5,471 nt of DNA from Gammaproteobacteria bacterium TMED139 (GTDB lineage Bacteria > Pseudomonadota > Gammaproteobacteria > Pseudomonadales > Pseudohongiellaceae). A program made the position numbers and the translations under genes. Of the stretch, positions 1 to 5,471 are shown in pieces. The notes under the pieces are model-generated. The model had not been told where the DNA came from, ran no database searches, and saw only the letters and a list, made by a program, of their open reading frames with translations. Every line of letters begins with the position of its first letter. The stretch's first letter is position 1. The stretch is taken from assembly GCA_002172295.1 (NCBI GenBank), contig NHGO01000052.1:7802-13272 (forward strand), read 5' to 3'.

Positions 1-245
1 GCTTGGATGTCTGCTATTGAGCTTTGAATAATTAAGGGGGAGGAGTCAAAAATCTCAGAGAATAGGGATTTTAATGTGGTTTGAGACATGACATTATCGG
101 AAAGCTTATTGGCGAGAATAAAGCTAAGCGCAGACTCGAATGAATTATGCTCCAGAATGCACTTCGTGACATAATCTGAAAGTAAAGCCTCTTCTACGCC
201 AATTTTCCTTGCTTCTTCGTTGAGTTGGTCCCAAACTTTATTCAT
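1..245 (-). CDS. cysE: Serine O-acetyltransferase CysE, N-terminal part (cut by left window edge)
   Basis: CysE transfers an acetyl group from acetyl-CoA to L-serine, giving O-acetylserine, the first step of cysteine synthesis in the cytoplasm. The window holds the ATG (245-243) and 81 complete codons; the rest of the gene, including the left-handed beta-helix catalytic domain, lies off the left edge. The translation begins MNKVWDQLNEEARKI and contains SALSFILANKLSDNVM, then SSIADIQA. This closely follows the alpha-helical N-terminal domain of E. coli CysE as I remember it (VWNNIKAEAR, SALSYMLANKLS, SAACDIQA). The catalytic residues are therefore not visible. The start is supported by an AAGGA three bases upstream, by the absence of an in-frame ATG, GTG or TTG in the codons immediately upstream, and by a consensus -10 box about 35 bases away. 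It is divergent from the exported NTF2-like gene. The family call is secure; integrity of the rest cannot be judged. Confidence 0.92.
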   Translation of the reverse strand, partial: MNKVWDQLNEEARKIGVEEALLSDYVTKCILEHNSFESALSFILANKLSDNVMSQTTLKSLFSEIFDSSPLIIQSSIADIQ

Positions 246-270
246 TATTCCTTGACCGGCTGCGTTTTGT

Positions 271-300
271 GAAGACTTGATTATACGGTTTGGGGTCTTC
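271..300. repeat. Short inverted repeat GAAGAC / GTCTTC around the cysE -10 box
   Basis: GAAGAC at 271-276 is mirrored by GTCTTC at 295-300, with an 18-base gap that contains the cysE TATAAT. A further GAAGACT copy sits at 409-415. Arms of six bases with this spacing could be a regulator half-site pair at the cysE promoter, but a perfect six-base match of this kind can arise by chance. No known operator consensus is recognised. Confidence 0.25.
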
Positions 301-307
301 TATACAA
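280..307 (-). promoter_or_regulatory. Probable sigma70 promoter of cysE
   Basis: On the minus strand a perfect TATAAT lies at 285-280, with TTGTAT at 307-302 and a 16-base spacer. The -35 box matches the consensus only in TTG, so the call rests mainly on the -10 box and its position. Transcription would start near 273, giving a leader of roughly 28 bases before the cysE ATG. This is a motif reading only. Confidence 0.5.
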
Positions 308-356
308 CAATGAATTTAATGTTAACTATGAAGTGTAAACTTCCTTGAGATAGACT

Positions 357-383
357 TTGATTTTAACACTCCCATGGTAATAT
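357..383 (+). promoter_or_regulatory. Candidate promoter of the plus-strand exported-protein gene
   Basis: TTGATT at 357-362 and TAATAT at 378-383 form a plausible -35/-10 pair, but the 15-base spacer is shorter than usual. Using TATGAA at 381-386 as the -10 gives an 18-base spacer and a weaker box. The leader would be about 95 bases. No better plus-strand pair was found between 300 and 480. Confidence 0.25.
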
Positions 384-394
384 GAATCATTCAA
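376..394. promoter_or_regulatory. Palindromic operator candidate with partial Fur-box similarity
   Basis: The 11-bp sequence TGAATCATTCA (383-393) is a perfect palindrome about a central C. Taken as a 19-base window from 376, it matches 12 of 19 positions of the classical Fur consensus GATAATGATAATCATTATC, including the run AATCATT. It overlaps the candidate -10 box of the plus-strand gene, which is where a repressor would bind. Twelve of 19 in an AT-rich intergenic stretch is only suggestive, and the matches are uneven between the two halves. Confidence 0.2.
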
Positions 395-486
395 GCGTTA
401 GTTGAATAGAAGACTCAATTTAGGTCTGGATAGAGATTTTATAGAGTTGTGTCAGAATCGATCTGGCGCAAAAATGGTTATTCCCG

Positions 487-1419
487 ATGCGAGATGCTTT
501 TAAAATGCGTTTAAATATAGTTATCTGGCTTGCCTGGGTTATTACGTTTGATGCGGGTGCGCAGGAAATCTCTCAGTACCAATACTGGTTAGAACTCTCT
601 TCTGCTGATCAAACTTATGCTGATAGATCTGCTGAAATTGGCCGCACTGAAGCATTTCGAGAATTTTTGGGTCAGGGCTCGATAGTCTTTCGTGAGAGCC
701 GAGGACCAGTTGATGCTTTGGAAGAGTACCTTTCTGCGAATTATAGAGTCGACGAATTAACATGGGAGTCGCATTATATTGATGTTTCTCGAGATGGTGA
801 CCTTGGTTTAACTGCTGGCCCCTATGAGTCGAGAGATCGATCTAACGAATCCGATCAGTATTTCTTTGGACACTTAGTCTCGGTCTGGAAAAGGAGTGAT
901 CGTGGGTGGGAGTTGATGGCAGATATAGCTGCAGGTATCCCTGGTTATCTTCGTCTTAACGTGGAGCCAAATTATGATGATACCCGACCCGTGCTTGACG
1001 AGACCGCGGCGCCAGGAACAGGATCATTAGAAGTTAATGATATGCAAAGTCTGGTTGATGCCGACAATCTATTTGGTCTGTCAATTAACTTCCGCGGCGG
1101 ACAGCGCGCTTTGCTTCGGTATGGTCTTGAGAGCACTAGGGTCTATCTGCCGGGTATGGGGCCGGCCATTGGTGCTGAGGCAAGTTCTGTATATGGCGCG
1201 TATCTGGATAACGAAATATCCACTTCTAATCCAATAAATCTCACCCATATGGGTGGGTTTCTCTCTACTTCGAAAGAGATGGGATATACCTATGGGATTA
1301 TGGAGACGGATGAAAGCTTAGATGATAGCTCTGCATTTAGAGCTGGATACTTACGTCAATGGCGTTTTAAAGAGAATAACGAATGGGGGATTGCACTTGA
1401 GGTTTTAAGGCCTCTATAA
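487..1419 (+). CDS. Predicted exported protein with two tandem NTF2/SnoaL-like (DUF4440-like) domains, function unknown
   Basis: I do not recognise a named gene. The 310-residue product starts with a signal peptide: a basic start, hydrophobic LNIVIWLAWVITF, then AGA before QE, so cleavage is likely after residue 25. No lipobox is seen. Residues about 40-153 and 185-310 look like two copies of an NTF2-like fold. Each ends in the same pattern, a small-residue/Gly turn, then VWKRSDRGWELMADI in the first and QWRFKENNEWGIALEV in the second. Each also carries a matching earlier strand (DLGLTAGPYE, EMGYTYGIME). NTF2-like domains bind small molecules or act as enzymes, but no catalytic set is evident, so function is open. 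No good Shine-Dalgarno precedes the ATG at 487. An ATG at 505 (304 residues, MRLNIVIW) has a weak GAG 11 bases upstream and gives a more compact signal peptide, so it is a strong alternative start. The gene appears monocistronic. Confidence 0.8.
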   Translation: MRDAFKMRLNIVIWLAWVITFDAGAQEISQYQYWLELSSADQTYADRSAEIGRTEAFREFLGQGSIVFRESRGPVDALEEYLSANYRVDELTWESHYIDVSRDGDLGLTAGPYESRDRSNESDQYFFGHLVSVWKRSDRGWELMADIAAGIPGYLRLNVEPNYDDTRPVLDETAAPGTGSLEVNDMQSLVDADNLFGLSINFRGGQRALLRYGLESTRVYLPGMGPAIGAEASSVYGAYLDNEISTSNPINLTHMGGFLSTSKEMGYTYGIMETDESLDDSSAFRAGYLRQWRFKENNEWGIALEVLRPL

Positions 1420-1420
1420 A

Positions 1421-3358
1421 TTACGGATTCTTAATTTCTATCGATCTTTTTCCGTATTTTGTAGAGATGCTCTGACTATTAACCAAGATCAGCTCTAATT
1501 CATATTTACCATTTTTAAAACTCGCAGTGTCTAGCTCTGCGCGGAAACCCAGGTTGGGAATATTTGGTTCATTTTCGACTTGCATAGCCGAGACAACATC
1601 GATCCTTTCGAGTCCGTAATCTGCGCTAGTCACTAGTTCCCCATTCAGTGTAATTTGAATTGATTCGATACCAAGTTCTTCGTTAAAGGCCCATCCTTGT
1701 ACGATGAATTTTCCACTCAAAGACTCGCTTGGCTTTGGGGAGTCTATCCATGCCCTTGGTGGATAAGGGCAGGGTAATGTTGCTTTTCTTGCTTCAGCAC
1801 TAGGGTCTGAAATGGTGTTGGTCGAATAATAACTAAAGGCTTTGTCTCCATTAAACATATCAAGTTGGCTTACGGCCGCCAATTCATCACTATAGCTACA
1901 CATTTCACCGATTAGTTCATGCTTTTCAGGAATAGTGAGCACGCTGTCTTCGGTAATAAATAGAGCGGGTTTGTTTAACTGCTTAATCAAGCCGTTTTCA
2001 TGCTTTCCCCAAATTTGGTATTGTCTGAATCGACCGTCGCGCTCAGCCTTGGACTTATCAATGGTGTACACCCTATTATAAATCCCGGCAAACTCAAGTT
2101 GTGCTGCGGTGTAATAATTATCTGTAACAATTATGGGATTTGTATCCAAAAATTCTCTGTCGAGCAACATGTCTGTATGCGTGACGAATTGCTCCCAGCC
2201 GGCCATCTTAGTTGATAGTACGCCGTCGCCAAGAATGTTTCTAAGCGGCGTCTGAAAAGCTTGAGATCCGATGCCGATCAACGCAGCGAGCGTCCCGCAA
2301 AACCCTATTGCTGGAATCGCAAACACCAATTCCTTGGCGAACTTCTTGCTTCGACTTTTTTGAATTATTGCATAGGCATAACGCAGACCCTCGGGCATGA
2401 AAACCAGGAGAGGAATGTAGCCCGATAAGGGCCAGTGGATGCTTGTGCTGTCGGAATCGGCCCAAGGGGCTAGAACTAAATAAATTAGTAAGTTTGTTAA
2501 TGAAAAGCTCAATAATAATGCTGTGGATAAGGACTGAGTCCTAACTTTTCCAACCATCAGATAGATAGTCAATAGGAATAAGAGATACATCGGCGGCGAG
2601 CTGAGTGCGGCTTGCATAAATATGTGCAGAAGCCCTGCGGCATTGAACTGCCAAGGATGTCGGTCTATAAAATAAAACGCCGCGCTATCAAAATCATAAG
2701 AAATATTGAACCATAATATCGGTATCAAGCCGATACTAGCTATGATCATACAAATCCAGAGTCGGGGATTGCTCCAATATTTTCGTGCTGGTTTGAATAG
2801 AAGTAAAAATGAAATCGCAGAAATCGGGTACAGAAAAAATCTATAGTGCGTGCTTAATCCCATCGCGACCACAACTCCTGTTGCTAGCCAAAACCGCATC
2901 AAGTTGGTTCGAGTCGACCTTTCAAAGAATCCGATTGACAGGATCCCAAAAAATAACAAAGGAACATCAGGGACCGCTAACAAACCAAGGAATCCGAGCA
3001 AAGGTAAACAAAGTGCCAGGAAGGCAGATTCTAAGGCTTGCTGCTTATTCGTGACTGGCAAAGCTAACCAGTAAACTAAAAATGGGATGGAGGAGCCCAA
3101 TAATATGAAGATTGATCTGACCGCGAGGGGATTATAAGAGTCTAACGAGGTGCCTATACGAACTAATAGCGCGGTCATAAACGGGAGATCGCTGTAAGCG
3201 ATAGAAGGTATTGTCGAAGCTTGCCAGTAGTAAATCTCATCACTATATAAATCGAGGGTTGCTGCGAAGAAAACCTTTAGCAGTAAAATTAAAGAGAAGC
3301 CAACAAAAAATATTTTTGAGAGAGGTAGTTTATTTACCAATGGTTCCGGGGCCGACAA
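1421..3358 (-). CDS. Membrane glycosyltransferase, GT39/ArnT-like (PMT_2), with C-terminal Ig-like domain
   Basis: Proteins of this family use a polyprenyl-phosphate-linked sugar to glycosylate a lipid, glycan or protein on the periplasmic side of the inner membrane. Which acceptor is used cannot be told here. From TTG at 3358 the product has 645 residues. After a first membrane helix comes SDEIYYW with the family's acidic pair at D40-E41. AVPDVPLLFF follows (D131), then THYRFF near 170, and HWPLSGYIPLL near 309-319, with many hydrophobic segments between. A soluble periplasmic part (about 385-530) has the usual family look (GWEQFV, TDNYYTAAQLEFAG). Residues about 533-645 form an Ig-like beta module with FIVQGWAFNEELGI and a GLERIDV strand. 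A longer reading from TTG at 3391 overlaps feoB by 20 bases but lacks a Shine-Dalgarno. The 3358 TTG has GGAG seven bases upstream, and no ATG lies near. It is probably co-transcribed with feoB. Confidence 0.85.
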   Translation of the reverse strand: MSAPEPLVNKLPLSKIFFVGFSLILLLKVFFAATLDLYSDEIYYWQASTIPSIAYSDLPFMTALLVRIGTSLDSYNPLAVRSIFILLGSSIPFLVYWLALPVTNKQQALESAFLALCLPLLGFLGLLAVPDVPLLFFGILSIGFFERSTRTNLMRFWLATGVVVAMGLSTHYRFFLYPISAISFLLLFKPARKYWSNPRLWICMIIASIGLIPILWFNISYDFDSAAFYFIDRHPWQFNAAGLLHIFMQAALSSPPMYLLFLLTIYLMVGKVRTQSLSTALLLSFSLTNLLIYLVLAPWADSDSTSIHWPLSGYIPLLVFMPEGLRYAYAIIQKSRSKKFAKELVFAIPAIGFCGTLAALIGIGSQAFQTPLRNILGDGVLSTKMAGWEQFVTHTDMLLDREFLDTNPIIVTDNYYTAAQLEFAGIYNRVYTIDKSKAERDGRFRQYQIWGKHENGLIKQLNKPALFITEDSVLTIPEKHELIGEMCSYSDELAAVSQLDMFNGDKAFSYYSTNTISDPSAEARKATLPCPYPPRAWIDSPKPSESLSGKFIVQGWAFNEELGIESIQITLNGELVTSADYGLERIDVVSAMQVENEPNIPNLGFRAELDTASFKNGKYELELILVNSQSISTKYGKRSIEIKNP

Positions 3359-3365
3359 ATAAGAT

Positions 3366-3369
3366 CTCC
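3366..3369 (-). promoter_or_regulatory. Ribosome binding site that decides the glycosyltransferase start
   Basis: GGAG on the minus strand lies two bases after the feoB TAA (3374-3372) and seven bases before TTG at 3358. No comparable site precedes the upstream in-frame TTG at 3391. Its position between the two genes suits translation of the second cistron by ribosomes ending feoB. Confidence 0.6.
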
Positions 3370-3371
3370 GA

Positions 3372-5471
3372 TTAGATTTGAACGGCCTCAATTAAATTAC
3401 TCGGAGCCAGAGTAGTGGAGAGCTTTTTCAACTTGATGATGAATAAAGCCAATATAAGCAGCATACCTATAATCCAAAAAGAAGAAAATACGGGATGGGA
3501 TCCGAAAGTGCCTACTTGATAGGTCACTGTTGCCGAAATGTATGCTAGTCCCGTACACCAGGTGAAGACGAGTAAGGTCCACTGCCAGCCTGCTTCTTTG
3601 TTAACTGCACCAAGCACTGCGACACATGGGGCATAAAGTAAAACGAAGATTAGATAGCAAAAAGCTGCGAATGGTCCTCCAAAAAGAGAAGTCATATTTG
3701 TGAGAGTACTAGTGCTTACATCTTGTTCTTCTGCGACGGCGTTTGCGTCAGACACATCACCGATTGAAATACCTAGCGGGTCTATGAGTGCTCCGCCCAG
3801 TGCTGCTACCTCCGACCCAATCGAGGAAAAAGCCTCTGAGGTAGCTAGAATTAGATCTGGTGGTCCTTCAGAAACCTCGGAGTCGGGCTCGCTATACAAC
3901 GCATCCAATGTGCCAACAATGGCTTCTTTTGCGAACATTCCAGTAAATAACCCAACCGTGGCTGGCCAGTTATCCTCTTCGATACCCATGGGAGCGAATA
4001 CGGGAGTAATAGATTTGCCGACTACGCTTAAAACGGAACTCTCCGAGTCCTCATTCCCAAAGCTTCCATCAGATCCTATTGAATTCAGAAAACTTAAGGC
4101 TATTACAACGATTACTATGGTCTTTCCAGCTCGAACAATGAAACCCTTCAATCTAAACCAAGTCGTGAATAAAATGTTTCTCGGTATTGGAACATGATAG
4201 GCGGGCATCTCCTGAAATGAGGGAGTAATTTCATCGGTGAATAGTTGTTTTCTGAATATCCAACCCGTAAAAACAGCAAGCCCAATTCCAAAGAGATACA
4301 GGCCAAAAACAATATTTTGTCCATTCTGTTGGAAAAACGCGGCAGCAAATAAAGCATAAACCGTCAAGCGTGCACCGCAGCTCATAAAAGGTGCCATTGA
4401 AATTGTCATCAATCTGTCGCTATCCCTGCCCATCGTTCTGGCGGCCATAACTGCGGGTACGTTGCAACCGAAACCTACTATTAAGGGCACAAAGGCGTTT
4501 CCTGGTAAGCCTATACCGCCCATTAGTCGGTCAATGACGAAAGCTGCGCGAGACATATAACCAGAATCCTCTAACGCCGATAAACAGAGATAAAGAAATC
4601 CAATAACAGGTATAAAAGTTGCGACCAAGGTAATCCCGCCGCCTACTCCTTGAGCTAGGATCGTGATTAAGATGTCGGGAAATGAGATTTGTTCGAGCAA
4701 CCATGTTGTTCCATCGACTAGAAATGCTGCGAAGAGAATATCAAAGAAGTCTATAAAGACAGCTCCAAAATTTACGGCAACGGTAAACATCAGATATATC
4801 ATCAATAAAAAGAAAGGAACACCTAACCAGCGATTAAGGACAATGGAGTCTATCTTTTCTGATAAGCTATGTTGAATCGGGGCGACTTCGACAACACCAT
4901 CCACTAGTTGTTTGGAATGGTGATATCTTTTCAGAATTTTCTCTTCAACTTCTTCATTGTCGTTGACCGATAATTCACTAGTCGTGACTCCATGACTTAA
5001 ACCTATTGTGTGAATTGTTGAGCTAAGCTCGGTTATTCCCAGATTTTTCGAAGCTGTAATGGGCACTACAGGGATTTCTAGTCGGTCAGCGAGTTTCTCA
5101 GCAGATACAGATACGCCTTGTTGCTCTGCTACATCCATCATATTGAGAGCAATTAAGACTGGAATTGACTTCTCAAGTAACTGCTGTGTTAGAACTAAGC
5201 TTCTTTCTAAATTAGTGGCATCGATGATATTGATAATCAGATCGATGTGTCCGCTATTTAGATAGTCTAAGGCAATGCCCTCGTCTATACCCCGATACTC
5301 TTGTTCTAGGGAATAAATTCCTGGAAGATCTACCAGCTCTGCTTCCTTTCCAGAGATTTTAAAAAACCCTATTTTCTTCTCAACGGTAACCCCTGGCCAA
5401 TTACCGACTTTTTGGTTAGCGCCGGTTAAAAGGTTAAATATGGTTGTTTTTCCGCAGTTTGGATTTCCAAT
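3372..5471 (-). CDS. feoB: Ferrous iron transport protein B (Fe2+ transporter with GTPase domain), N-terminus cut by right window edge
   Basis: FeoB imports Fe(II) across the inner membrane, with a cytoplasmic GTPase domain joined to a membrane domain. The reading frame is open to the right edge, giving 699 residues here; the internal ATG at 5141 is not the start. Numbering from the edge: G1 GNPNCGKT 2-9, G2 GVT 27-29, G3 DLPG 48-51, G4 NMMD 110-113, G5 TASKN 139-143. The G1 motif lies about ten residues from the start in known FeoB, so only a few codons are missing. The membrane part has both Gate motifs: EDSGYMSRAAF then GFGCNVPA (about 333-340), and FMSCGARLTVY (about 362-372). The conserved NWPATVGLFTGMFAKE follows at 501-516. 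An acidic loop (about 525-585) precedes the last helices with LLYAPCVAVLGA. The protein ends LIEAVQI, with no Cys-rich tail. All motifs are intact, so it should be functional. feoA and the promoter would lie beyond the right edge; no feoC follows. Confidence 0.97.
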   Translation of the reverse strand: MGNPNCGKTTIFNLLTGANQKVGNWPGVTVEKKIGFFKISGKEAELVDLPGIYSLEQEYRGIDEGIALDYLNSGHIDLIINIIDATNLERSLVLTQQLLEKSIPVLIALNMMDVAEQQGVSVSAEKLADRLEIPVVPITASKNLGITELSSTIHTIGLSHGVTTSELSVNDNEEVEEKILKRYHHSKQLVDGVVEVAPIQHSLSEKIDSIVLNRWLGVPFFLLMIYLMFTVAVNFGAVFIDFFDILFAAFLVDGTTWLLEQISFPDILITILAQGVGGGITLVATFIPVIGFLYLCLSALEDSGYMSRAAFVIDRLMGGIGLPGNAFVPLIVGFGCNVPAVMAARTMGRDSDRLMTISMAPFMSCGARLTVYALFAAAFFQQNGQNIVFGLYLFGIGLAVFTGWIFRKQLFTDEITPSFQEMPAYHVPIPRNILFTTWFRLKGFIVRAGKTIVIVVIALSFLNSIGSDGSFGNEDSESSVLSVVGKSITPVFAPMGIEEDNWPATVGLFTGMFAKEAIVGTLDALYSEPDSEVSEGPPDLILATSEAFSSIGSEVAALGGALIDPLGISIGDVSDANAVAEEQDVSTSTLTNMTSLFGGPFAAFCYLIFVLLYAPCVAVLGAVNKEAGWQWTLLVFTWCTGLAYISATVTYQVGTFGSHPVFSSFWIIGMLLILALFIIKLKKLSTTLAPSNLIEAVQI

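Larger units (their letters stand above)
246..486. other. Divergent intergenic region between cysE and the exported-protein gene
   Basis: These 241 bases are AT-rich and carry no convincing open reading frame or structured RNA. They hold the cysE promoter, the GAAGAC inverted repeat, and the palindrome with the weak plus-strand promoter, all listed separately. The stretch 420-486, directly before the plus-strand gene, shows nothing I can name, including no strong ribosome binding site. Confidence 0.6.

Noticed and set aside
542..763. Small minus-strand open frame opposite the exported-protein gene
   Set aside because: It is antisense to a gene with a clear signal peptide and domain pattern and has no features of its own.
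1400..1414. GAGG / CCTC hairpin as a terminator of the glycosyltransferase gene
   Set aside because: The stem has only four pairs and no proper T run follows on the minus strand.
1422..1456. TACGGA / TCCGTA inverted repeat followed by TTTT, as a terminator of the plus-strand gene
   Set aside because: The arms are six bases with a 23-base loop and a short T run, too weak for an intrinsic terminator, and it lies within the 3' end of the glycosyltransferase gene.
2241..2465. Small minus-strand open frame inside the glycosyltransferase gene
   Set aside because: It is an alternative frame of a gene with continuous membrane-protein coding, with no Shine-Dalgarno or recognisable motif.
3700..4197. 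Open frame of 165 codons on the plus strand
   Set aside because: It lies fully antisense to feoB, has a Ser/Thr/Pro-rich composition expected from a shadow frame, and feoB motifs on the other strand are continuous through it.
5139..5141. ATG as a start for feoB
   Set aside because: The same frame continues upstream to the window edge and encodes the G1, G2 and G3 motifs; this ATG is the first Met of the G4 motif NMMD.

Overview
The window looks like chromosomal DNA from a gammaproteobacterium, probably marine or otherwise free-living. The best taxonomic cue is the first gene, whose N-terminus resembles the enterobacterial-type serine acetyltransferase. The FeoB is also of the ordinary proteobacterial type. 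Both are judgements by eye, and the genus cannot be named. GC content is moderate. I see no RNA gene, insertion sequence, CRISPR array or phage gene.

Layout from left to right: (1) bases 1-245, minus strand, hold the first 81 codons of cysE (serine O-acetyltransferase, cysteine biosynthesis), which runs off the left edge. (2) Bases 246-486 form a divergent promoter region. It contains a clear cysE -10 box (TATAAT on the minus strand), a six-base inverted repeat around that box, and an 11-bp perfect palindrome inside a partial Fur-box-like stretch on the side of the plus-strand gene. (3) Bases 487-1419, plus strand, encode a predicted exported protein of unknown function that appears to be two tandem NTF2/SnoaL-like (DUF4440-like) domains. 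(4) Bases 1421-3358, minus strand, encode a membrane glycosyltransferase of the GT39/ArnT type (PMT_2-like) with an Ig-like C-terminal module. It very likely starts at a TTG codon. (5) Bases 3372-5471, minus strand, hold almost all of feoB, the ferrous iron transporter. Only the extreme N-terminus, probably fewer than 15 residues, lies beyond the right edge.

feoB and the glycosyltransferase gene are separated by 13 bases and read in the same direction. A Shine-Dalgarno sequence sits immediately after the feoB stop, so they are probably co-transcribed. The glycosyltransferase therefore occupies the place next to feoB where feoC is found in some gammaproteobacteria. The exported NTF2-like gene and the glycosyltransferase gene converge with a single base between their stop codons.

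I do not see a clearly new system. The observations most worth following are the feoB-glycosyltransferase pairing, the internally duplicated exported protein, and the palindrome upstream of it. The individual families are otherwise ordinary.
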